A stretch of 64,000 bases of DNA from Sphagnum compactum. Its lineage: Eukaryota > Bryophyta > Sphagnopsida > Sphagnales. How positions within the stretch are numbered: the first letter of the stretch is position 1; each line of letters starts with the position of its first letter. A program made the translations under genes and the position numbers. Below are positions 46,010 to 55,640 of the stretch, piece after piece. The DNA lies in assembly GCA_965153455.1 (NCBI GenBank), contig OZ234497.1, positions 8,184,001 to 8,248,000 of the forward strand, read 5' to 3'. A model generated the notes under the pieces. It was not told where the DNA came from. It ran no database searches and saw only the letters and a list, made by a program, of their open reading frames with translations.

Positions 46010-48615
46010 GTTCCAAAGTCCCATTCCATTCATGTCCATAAACCCACCAAGTCCCCTTTCTCAAACAAGGACTTGGTGTGGAGATTTAGGATACACCATG
46101 GAGGGCAAAATAAAGTGACCATTCAATTTGTTTATGTTCCATATGCTCACATCTTGGAATTCTTAGAAGGTGAACAAGGGGATATGAACACCCATGTGGA
46201 ATGGAATGTTTACAAAAACTTTCCAAGCCAAACGGATGTTAAGCAATTAACTATCAAAAACCACCTTAGGCATACGTGGTAAACATTTATGGCATTAACC
46301 TTGTTAATTTTTTAATTTCATATACCAAAGATGTAATCGTTTATGTCTTGAGAGTTTTTTAATTTAGGTATCAGTGCGGATATGGACCAGAAGACTATCA
46401 AGAAAATTCAACCCACACTCGATCTATTAAATGAGGATGCCTAACATCATTTTCAATCAAATGTCTATTACAAACAACTCGATGTGGCTTAGATCATGAT
46501 TTATCATAAAGCCCATACATAAACTAATGGGTCATTCGCACATGGTGAACATGACCTGGCATCCATTTCTCGTGTCTCTTTATGCTCCACGCATGTCACA
46601 AGCATTGAAGGACCACATATGGGCCCAACTACGTTTAGGTTCATAGCCAAACAAATATATGATAAGCATAAAGCAATTTGGTGGGAACGTGTGAATGCGG
46701 GTCAAAACATGACACGAGATGATTTCATTCAACTTCAAAACATTGCATATTTGGATCGAAAACATAAGAATGGGAGTTGGCATTTACACACCAACCATGC
46801 AATTTCAATTCAATCTTGGGCTTTCCAACATCCGAAGGATGTGTTCTTTTTCCAAGATGTTGGTGAAATCAACGGGACTCAAGTCCCATTCACCATAGGT
46901 ATTCAAACACCAATTCAATGTGAGTCCATGCTATCATATGGTCACAATGGTGCCATTTCTATGGATGCCACATTTGGCACAAATGACATGAAATTCCATT
47001 TATTCACCTTGATGGGGTTTGATGATCATCACATGGGTGTCCCTTTAGTTTGGATCATTATAAGTAGGCAAACAGTTGAAGATTTGATCGAATGGTTGAA
47101 ACCATTAAAAGATAAGATGTTATCACACATGCCACATCGGAAACCATCATGTTTACTTGTTGATGATGCACTTCAAGAATTGAAGGCATTACGGTTAGTT
47201 CTATACCTAGTACCTACCTTGTGTTTATTTCCTTAGATGTTTTTTAATATCTTTCATAAAATCCTTGATTACTTCAAATGCATTTTATGTTGTATTGACC
47301 CCATCCACTCATGGTGATTTTATTGCATATGTGTCCTTATTAGGGTCGTATGGGGTATGGACAAGGTTCCCATCTACCGTTGATGTTGGCATGTTCTCAA
47401 AGCATGGCACTTATGTGGTATTGAAAAAATAAAAAATGTGGAGGTGCAAGGTGGAATCCTCCTAGACCTTCATGATGTGATGTACATGTCCATCAATCAT
47501 GGAAAAACAATTGATGATTTCAAAGATTGTGGGAGGGTTGTTGTGAGAGAAAACCTTCACAAACATAGGCCTGGTGATGCGTGGACAAATTACTTCTGGA
47601 GTTATTACCATCAGTTTGGTAAGTGATAATTTATCATGGTTTAGTATTCAAAATTCTTTTGTAATAATGTTATTCATCCTTGTGCATTGTGTTTATGTTT
47701 GTAAAATTATGGATGGTGGGTGTTGAAAGAGTGCCCCATTCCAACCAAGACACCCAAACGAGCATTGAATCATATCATGGTGCGTTGAAACATTGGTTTG
47801 CTCTTGACACAAAAGGCGTTAGAGGGTGTAGGATTGTTTGGTTGGTGTGGCGATTAACAACAACCATTGCACACCATTACATGCACACATTGGAAATGAA
47901 AAAAAAAGGTTTCATAAAAAACAAGGTTATGGAGGCCATTATTACACGAAATGTGGAAAAGGCAGCCCTTATTCCACTCACCCATGTGTACCAACCAACC
48001 CTTGAGAGTGATGGAGCTTGGGGTGTACGAAGCCAACACCTTCCCAATGTCATTTATGCAGTGAAATTCCCATTCACTAAAATATTTTGTTGGACATGTG
48101 AATGGACATTGCAAGGGAACATGTGTAAACACCAAATTGTGGTCATTTTCACATGCATAGACATTTCTCAAGAGGATATTATTCATTACTATGGAACATG
48201 GTATGGATCACATCATGGAGGGTTGGGTCACATGTTTGCAGACCCATGACATATTCCAGATGATATGAAGTCCAATGATGATGACGAAGATGAACATTTT
48301 GAAAGTGATGATGGGATCATGGAATTTGATGGGCTCAGGAGCATGGAGCAAACTAATCTCCCTATGGGTGCCATTGTAGGGTCTAGTGACACAGTAAATT
48401 CATCAACCCCAATGGAAAGGGCTTTTGCACAATTGGTCACTACAATGTAAGAGATCACAAATGAATGTAAAGAAGGCGATGTGACACTTTGTGAACATGC
48501 CACCTCACACATGTTAGTATTGACATTTAATATTCGTAACATATGCCTCACAAAGGCAAATGCAGTTTTACATCTAGGAGGTGTTACATCGCGTAGAAGA
48601 TGGATTGGGAAATAG
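46010..48615 (+). pseudogene. MULE-like transposase with SWIM-type finger, introns, decayed
   Basis: One protein is readable across exons. 46010-46278 encodes the N-terminal part. Intron 46279-46367 (GTAAAC...TTTAG) joins TGG and TAT in frame, followed by QCGYGPEDY. 46619-47193 holds the core: KQIYDKHKAIWWERV, GAISMDATFGTNDMKFH (first Asp) and CLLVDDALQELKALR. Intron 47194-47343 (GTTAGT...TTAG) keeps the frame into VVWGMDKVPIY and CWHVLKAW. Intron 47619-47704 has a perfect GTAAGT donor but an AA acceptor. 47705-48249 encodes IESYHGALKHW and a SWIM-like CEWTLQGNMCKHQ finger. The tail (SNDDDEDEHFESDD) is acidic. Stops include TGA after IYR (about 47380), TGA at 48247 and TAA at 48448; a frameshift lies between about 46430 and 46600. 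MULE transposases cut and paste DNA in the nucleus. Confidence 0.75.
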
Positions 48616-48905
48616 TGTCAAACGGTTCAAAGATTAACATGAAAGAATGCTCAATCACACAAATGTACATACTGTCATGAATAAATGTCTCAACTACTAA
48701 TCAAGATTGTTGCCATTGGCACTAAGAAATTTATTTTATAATCAATTTTGTATGGAGGAAACCCTAGCCCAAATTCTTTGAACATTGTGTATTCAACACA
48801 CACATGAAGTCTAATATGCCACAAAGGTTATTATTGTTTCCAAGTAATAAACACAATAAATTGAAATGCAAAAACACCAGGATAGTGATAATATTAGTGT
48901 TAAAT

Positions 48906-49083
48906 GCAGGTATTATAATTAAGCCCCAAAATCCCAGTTGATATAAGTAAGCTAAGTGCAAGTATTACAGTTAGGCCCCAAAATTTTAATTAGTAAAGGT
49001 AAGTACTAGTGCAGGTATTGCAACAAGGCCTCAAAATTCTAGTTGGTAGAGGTAAATATAAGTGCAAGTATTGCAAGTTTAAA
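48906..49083. repeat. Tandem repeat, about 53 bp unit x3.4
   Basis: Units start GCAGGTATT or GCAAGTATT at 48906, 48958, 49011 and 49064, so the spacings are 52, 53 and 53 bp. Each contains AGGCCCCAAAATT-like text. It lies at the inner edge of the right subterminal array of the MULE-like element. Confidence 0.8.
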
Positions 49084-49094
49084 TTAAAAATCAA

Positions 49095-49335
49095 CCCTAA
49101 ATGCAATACCCACATGCATGGTCATTTCAAAATACCCATCTAGATGATTTGGATACCCTTAAGTGAAGACCTAACCTGAAACGCAATACCCACATGTAAG
49201 GTCACTTTGAAATAACCTAAACCTATATGCAATACTCGCATTCAAGGTCATTCCAAATAAAGCATGTGGGGTTTAGGCCTCTTTAAATGAATACCCTACC
49301 TTCAATGCAATACTGGCATGTTGGGTCACTCCAAA
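49095..49335 (-). repeat. Right subterminal array of ATGCAATACCCACATG motifs
   Basis: At least four copies of ATGCAATACYCRCATG followed by GGTCAYTYCAAAATA (about 49098, 49180, 49211 and 49297). Orientation is opposite to the left array at 45500-45920. Confidence 0.65.
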
Positions 49336-49836
49336 ATAATTAGTTAATTTCAAAATAGTATGGAAACAAAGGTGGTATAGGGGTTGGGGTTGTTGATTAG
49401 GAGTTCCATGATTCTTACTTTATTTCATTGAAATTGAAAAAAGTTGTATTGTTTGTGCAACAAATAGTATAATGACAATTGTGACCAAACTTATCTTGGT
49501 GCAAGAATTTTTCATGGAAAAGTTGAACTTGCAATTTATAACGTGGAATAGTTATCTTAAATAGCAATTTTAATAATTTATTAAAAAATATAATTAAGTT
49601 AATCAATCAAATATCAAATTAATAGAATTTGATTTTTAGATCTAACTTTTTATTATCCAAGTAAATAAAGTTAAACCAAATGATTAGTTAAATATTTTAA
49701 ATAAATAAATGATTATTTAATTCTTGACAATTAATCATTTAAATTATCTGAAATACTTGTCTATATATTATTTAATTATATCACAAAGATTGTTCATAAT
49801 TCATTAATAATCTAAAATATTTTTTAATCATTCATT

Positions 49837-49952
49837 AAATTGGGGGGAAATTTTTAGGGTTTAGACATATGTGAAACAATACAATTTCATTTTATATCTT
49901 CTTCAAAGAGATTGGAAAAATTAGGTTGGAGAGATCACACAAAAGTAAGAAA
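49837..49952 (+). repeat. Direct repeat flanking the MULE-like element, right copy
   Basis: Closely similar to 44701-44817 in the same orientation, with GGGGGGAAATTTTTAGGG and GTTGGAGAGATCACAC. Beyond it CCAACCCTAAATGCAATAT (about 49971) again carries the subterminal motif. A direct rather than inverted pair is unexpected for a MULE terminus. Confidence 0.85.
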
Positions 49953-50780
49953 CAAACCTTATGTGAAGATCCAACCCTAAATGCAATATAAAGTTTGTCG
50001 AGATCAAAAAACTAAAAATTCATGCTTAAAATTTCTTCAAATATGTTCATATTTATATTTATGTATCTATTTTTAATGAACTTTGTTTTTAATGCGAATT
50101 AAAAAATTCCTATATATTAATAACTAGGTATGAAAATGTTCATAAACTTTTGGAATCCATGCTAGAGTTTGTGTGGATTTGGAAACTTTATGAGGGCCAA
50201 GTTGTTATGTAATGTTTTTGACACCTTCAGAAGTTGAAACATGATTCGATTATCCAAGAAACATTGTAGTGTTCATAAAAAACAACCAAGAATCCATAGC
50301 CTTGACAAATTACTAGCTTCAACAAAAGCTCATCACCAAGATTGTCAAATTGACTAAAGTGTCGACATTGACCAACCTAAACAACCTAGCTTAACATAAG
50401 TAATAGGTTAGTAATCTACTTGTTAAGTAACCTAATTAACTACCTAGTAGGCTACCTATGTAATATAGGCCTATTATGTAAGCCTTCTAGGTTAATATCT
50501 TAGATGGTCTAAGTAGGTACTCAAAGTGGTTAAGCTTACTAGATAAACCTACTAGTAATGTAAGTAGTACACTAGCCGAGGCCACGTAAGCCTAATAAGC
50601 ATTTATGACAGTTTAATGTCTATTCCTTATTATATTAAAAATTCTAAAAAAATTTAACCCACCATTTCTCAATCGAAATTCCCAATCTATATCTGAAGTG
50701 ATCTCATCATTTGAATTACAAATTGTCACTATTGTCAACTCCAAGCCACATAGATTGCTTGATTCATCAATTTTGAGTTC
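49953..50780. other. Anonymous region with TAGGTTA/ACCTA words
   Basis: No gene. About 50390-50590 is a degenerate tract of AACCTA/TAGGTT words. Confidence 0.4.
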
Positions 50781-50891
50781 TTAATAACAACATTTTGTTC
50801 CCCAAGTCTCAATTTTGATGGAGCAACATTTTGCTACCCAATTTTCGGTTATAATGGATCAACATTTTATTTCCTAATTATCTATTCAGAA
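50780..50891. repeat. Short tandem repeat interrupted by the solo LTR
   Basis: AACAACATTTTGTTCCCC, AGCAACATTTTGCTACCC and ATCAACATTTTATTTCC recur about every 35 bp from 50786. A further copy, AAACAACATTTTGCTTC, follows at 51807 just after the LTR, so the LTR landed within the repeat. Confidence 0.65.
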
Positions 50892-51800
50892 TGTTGCGAC
50901 CCTGAGCGACCCTAGCCTCAGGCTTGTAACCAAGGCAAGGGCTCACAAAGGCGCGGGCCGAGAGTGAAGCTCGGGAATCACATTTCATGCTCTCGAAAGT
51001 GTAAGAGGGTGTAAAGGAATGAACCCACACACTCCCAAGTGGGCTTCGACTTTGGGAGTTCGAGTCCTAATGGACTTCCGAATCTTCAGAGAGTAACTGC
51101 AAGGGTCAAAACTCATTGGATTGAAAAGTTCCTTATTCCATTGAAAAGCTCTTAGAATTCAGATGACAAAAATGTGTTTACAAGTCCTCATTTGAATACT
51201 TAAAGTACTTAAAACACACATTATGGCCAAAAGAAGGGTCGAGAGTCAAACTGCCAATTTGACTCCCGACCACGAAAAGTCGGGAATCGCCCTGATTTAC
51301 TAGCGTGCAGGTAGCTTGCCACATATAGTTGGAAAACTCTTGATAAGGGCTATGACTTTTCTTTAGACCTCACCTCAATCAAAGGTCTGCACAAAAAGTT
51401 ATAGGCCTCCAAAGTTGTGGGAGTCCCAACTTGGAGTCCCAAGACAAAATGACTTTTGGGTGTAGGCCCATGGCCAGGCACAGAGAATACTATAAGGGGG
51501 AAGGTGGTGGGTTCCCCCAAGTCCAGGCCGTGGTGAGTCTTGTAAGTCTGTGTATGCCCGTGGCTCGTCCATGCACCAAAAGTATTTTAACCACGCACTA
51601 ACCAACTTGTTGTTTGGTTTGTGTAAGTTCATGTGAATAATTGACTCGCTTGTCATTCTTCCTAGTCCCCATTTCGAAACTCCAACACGCCCTCTCTACC
51701 CTCGAAGTGTGTGAGCTAGGGAGCGTACCCCAACTCCTTTTTCCGTTGTTTCCACTTTTCGACTTGCATTTGAATCTTTCAGGGAATGGGACGTGTGTCA
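50892..51800 (+). mobile_element. Second solo LTR of the local Ty3/gypsy family
   Basis: Starts TGTTGCGACCC and ends ACGTGTGTCA; about 909 bp, alignable with the LTRs at 28192 and 30457. Landmarks are GGCCAAAAGAAGGGTCGAGAG, TTTGACTCCCGACCACGAAA, GGGGGAAGGTGGTGG and CGTGGCTCGTCC. Its 5' part matches the 28192 copy, not the full element, so these two form one LTR subtype. The flanking pentamers (CAGAA and TTGAT) do not match, so the target duplication has decayed, or the copy formed by recombination between two different insertions. No internal region is present. Confidence 0.85.
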
Positions 51801-51984
51801 TTGATGAAACAACATTTTGCTTCTGAGCTTCCAAATCACCACCACCTTTCTTTAATATCCTTCCTTTAGCCATTACAACCTTCAACATTAAAAAAAAACC
51901 CCATTTCATTGTTAATTGTCAATTCTAATGAACAAGACCAAGAGGACCAAAAAAGAAGAGAAAGAAAAAAAGAAAAAAAATAAT

Positions 51985-52620
51985 GGTAGTTTGTTGCCAT
52001 CACCTTCTTCACAGCACCACGACCAAAGAAAAAGGTGATGACATTGTTGCCATCACCTTCTTCACAGCAAAACGACAAAAAAAATAAGTCAATTGTCGTT
52101 GCTTTGTTTTGCAGCAAAGCCATCGAAGAAAGTGACAAAAGATGCCATTGTCTTCTTCTTCTTCTCTGCAACACCACCACAGAAGAAGGCAACGACAACT
52201 ACTGCCATCGCGTTCTTCTTCTATGCAACAACCACCACAGAAGAAGGGCCTTCTTCTTCTTTACAACACAAAGAAGAAGGCAATGGCAACAAGCTACTAT
52301 TACCTTCTTCGTTGTAACACCACCAAAGAAGAAGGCGACGGCAACAAGTTGCCATTGCCTTCTTCGCCAGAACACCATCATAGAATAAAATGACGGTGCG
52401 TTGCGGTCGCCTTCTTCTTCTTCTCAAACACAACGAAGAAAATGATGGCAGCAAGCTGTCGTCGCTTATTTCGCTGCAACAACACCAGTGAAGAAGGCAA
52501 CAGCAGCAGTTGCCGTCACCTTCGTCGCTGCAACACCTCCATAGAAGAAGATGACGACGCATTACCATTGCGCTGTTGGCTTTTTCTTCTCCAACACAGA
52601 AGAAAACAACAACAAAAAAC
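51985..52620. repeat. Minisatellite of self-complementary units
   Basis: Units of about 50-60 bp alternate GTTGCCATCRCCTTCTTC and ACCACCAMAGAAGAAGGCRACGGCAAC. Each neighbouring pair forms an inverted repeat; for example 52328-52345 and 52348-52365 pair at 16 of 18 positions with a 2 nt loop. About ten half-units are visible from 51993 onward. The open frames here on both strands (up to 192 codons, 52221-52799 minus) are side effects of a repeat whose unit contains mostly 3-base multiples. Confidence 0.75.
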
Positions 52621-52680
52621 AAATAGAAGGGAGGGAACTTACCTTCAAGCTCCAGCTCTGCCGTTTCAAGCGTTTTGTCT

Positions 52681-52775
52681 TGGTTGCCACTTCTACCCTC
52701 TTGCTTTTGGCTGCCACTTCTGCGCTCCTGCTTCTGGTTGCCACTTCTAGCCTCCTGCTTTTGGCTTCTAGTTTT
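52681..52775. repeat. 27 bp tandem repeat x3.5
   Basis: Copies of TGGTTGCCACTTCTACCCTC-like units start at 52681, 52708, 52735 and 52762, exactly 27 bp apart. The length is nine codons, so the minus frame reads a nine-residue repeat KQEARSGNQ, but nothing shows that it is translated. Confidence 0.85.
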
Positions 52776-53488
52776 GCCCTCCCTCTTCTGCCTTCCCACT
52801 TCAAGCTCTTCGGAGCTCTAATGATGGAGTGAACACAAATAGAGGTGAACTAGGTAGGAGGGGGGAGGTAGGTAAGAGAGAGGTAGGTAGGAGGGAAAAA
52901 AATTGGGGCAAAGAAGAGGCTGATAAACCCCAAAACGGCTTGAACGGCCTCATCCTGAACTGGTGCACTGGTGGCTGCTGGTTCACTCCATTCTATGATC
53001 ACAGCCCAGTAGGTGCTGGGACCACATTTGGTTGCTTCCAAACATTATGAACCATTGAAAGACTAAATCAAAGTCTCTGAGTCCAAAGCTAACATTTTGT
53101 GGGTTAACCCATAATTGACATTCAACAGTCCCAATCTAGAAGTTGGACCAGCCCCCTCCCCCCCCCCAAACAAATGCACCCAAAAGTCATGGATTACATT
53201 GACATTTAAAAACTCCAAGTCTGTAGAGTTGTAGAGGATTTCAAATTGAATCTTTGGGTTTTAAGAAAAAGGATTTTGATTCAGAAATGGAAAATGGGCA
53301 CCATTGAAAGTTGAATCTTTTTATTTTCGGGCAGCCTTCAAGATACCCTGGGACAGGGGTCCACTGTCTGAGGGTTTAGGGTTTAAGTTTGAGCTGGGAA
53401 GAGGCCTCACTCAAGAAGGATGTTACTAATGGAGGTTTCTGGTTCCAATGTTAGGACTGAAATGAAATCAGTGACGTTAGTGTAGGGA
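52776..53488. other. Anonymous region, inverted copy of the GAACCAGC repeat
   Basis: 52957-52990 reads AACTGGTGCACTGGTGGCTG then CTGGTTCACT, the reverse complement of the motif at about 43697. No gene recognised. Confidence 0.4.
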
Positions 53489-53594
53489 GGTAAGGCCCTA
53501 GGATGAATGAGGGCATTACCAGAAGAACGGACTGGATGACATGAGAGTCAAAAGGGGCCCCCTTCAAGTAATGCCTCCATCTGAGGGCCTTACC
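53489..53594. repeat. Imperfect hairpin with GTAAGGCCCT / AGGGCCTTAC ends
   Basis: Left arm 53489-53520 (GGTAAGGCCCT...GGGCATTACC) pairs with right arm 53568-53594 (GTAATGCCTCC...AGGGCCTTACC), with a small bulge. It shares the word AGTAATGCC with the perfect hairpin near 42439. Possibly a miniature transposon. Confidence 0.55.
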
Positions 53595-55460
53595 CCATGT
53601 AAAAAATCCTGCCACAAATTTTTGACGGACCAGATGATTCACCAAAAATGGAAGAACACTAGGCTGAGAAACAAACTTCAGCTGACATAACGATCTTCTG
53701 ATTTAGAACATGCCCTCCCCCTAACACTAGAAAGTTCTTGGCAAGTGATTAGGGCATGGTTGGGAAGAGAGAAAAGGGCGGTTGCTCTTGTCTACCTGGG
53801 TCATAGTATTGTCAGGCTTTAAGCTCGATAGCCCACAGAGTGGCAGCCGAATAGATGCCGAACATAGGAGGTGGGAGGGATGGGCACCAAAACCGCACTC
53901 CCAAATTCAACTCAAGAAGACCCATCCCAAAGCACTGGTCTATTTATAGCGAAAATTTTGTCTTCTTAAATACACCTTCATTCATTTATGGAGTTCTTCA
54001 ATTCAGTGTGCTTCCGGTTGCTCCTTCAGGTGACCTTGTCTTCTATTGAATTAACCCTTCCTTTGGAGTTATTTGAGCATGCTTTGCGATGTAAGTGAAT
54101 GACGTAAATAATAATTGTTAGACACCAGCAAAAACTTTTAACCCCATTTTAAACACTGCTGCAATGGTGGGCCAGTGTGAACCAGCAGTGAGCACCTACA
54201 CTGGTAGAGGAGACACTAATTAGTGTACCCCCATCCCCATCGAGCTCGGTACAGCACCCTTTTCGACTTGTCCTTTTGTGCTTTGCAGGGTCCTGCATTG
54301 AATCATGGTTCTTCATGTTTTGCATGTTCTACCAAAAAAAATACAAATTATTATGCATTTTTCTTCATGTTTTCACGTTGTGCCCAAAAAAAACATAATT
54401 TCTTATGCATGGTTCTTCATGTTTTGCATGTTCTGCACAATAAACATAATTTATTATGTCCTGCTGCATCAGGTCAAGTTCAGAACCGGAACTTCTCATA
54501 TGTACCAACCAGTAGCATACTTTGAAGCACTGAAAAGCCTCAGTCCTTTTTTTTAATTTACTATGTGCTGCATGGTCAAAATAGTCAAACCCTACAATGA
54601 AAATAAAGTTTTGAGCCTTGCACCGGACAATGCTCAATTTGGGGGGATGGTATTTAGTGGTTTCTCACTACTAGTACCTTCATGCCTTTATCTTTTCCAA
54701 TGTGGCCTCTTTGAAGTAATTATGGTGGCAATAAGCATAGCAAAAGGCATTCATGAAAAAAAAAACTACAAGATGAAACTCAAATTGTCACAAAACTCAA
54801 TGTAATTTGGGTTTCATCCTATCTTCACTCCTCATTTGAATGTAATGTTCTTTTAAACCTTTTTTTTTTAAGATCACCCCCTTAACGATCAAACTCAAGG
54901 TATTGATGATATTTTTTCTTCACTTTATGGATTCTCTAATGTATCGAAGGACATTGTTTTTTTTGGGAGGTTTTCACACATGTGACTTTTGACTATAGAC
55001 ATTTGAACATACTAACTAATAGTTGTATTATATATTTCAAAAATAATAGCCTAACATGTACTGGTATTGGATGTTTAAGAAAATTCATACTAGCCTAGTC
55101 CTGGTATAAGGGTCTGAGATTGGTTTTCGATTCCTATCAGGCAGATATTCCAATGCTGGCCAGTTATTGATTATTTTCATAATTGTCAAGTAGGCCATTT
55201 TTAGGAAAGAAATACAATGCAGGTTAGGTTATCAATATTTGAAGGTTATAACCATCAATTATGGATAAAGATAGGTTATCAAATAAGGCATTCATCCATA
55301 TCAGTAGGAGGATGTGTGTTATAGCAAGTGAGGGGATCAGAACATCGCCTTGTTGATATTGAAACCCACCAAATTATCCTACTGCTTATTACCTGGTTAA
55401 AGGGTTTTTAACAAAGTTCAAATTAATTTTTTAATTTTTCCTATATTTTTCGTTTTCTAT
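53595..55460. other. Anonymous region
   Basis: Frames 54223-54525 and 54563-54805 (plus) show no domain. TTCTTCATGTTTTGCATGTTCT recurs three times at about 54309-54433 (spacing near 55 bp), a short tandem repeat. GTGTGAACCAGC at about 54173 belongs to the dispersed repeat seen near 43281. Confidence 0.4.
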
Positions 55461-55464
55461 CAAA

Positions 55465-55640
55465 AAGATGTTAAGTGTTTTAGGATTGATACCCCACCTG
55501 GATGATAACTAAGTAAGTCAGGTAGGTTATTAGATTTTACAAATCACTTAGGTTATCAATTGGTTATCAAAAAAACCAATAACCAACTGGAAGGTTATTA
55601 ATAACTAGATTGATAACCTGGTTGAAGTCAAAACTCAATG
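55465..55640. repeat. GGTTATCAA / TTGATAACC low-complexity cluster
   Basis: The words GGTTAT, ATAACC and AACTGG recur in both orientations many times within 175 bp, so the stretch is rich in short inverted repeats. No other function is visible. Confidence 0.5.

Noticed and set aside
52221-52799. 192-codon open frame on the minus strand
   Set aside because: It runs through two tandem repeats whose spacings are mostly multiples of three. Long frames are open on both strands there, so openness is a repeat effect and not evidence of a gene.
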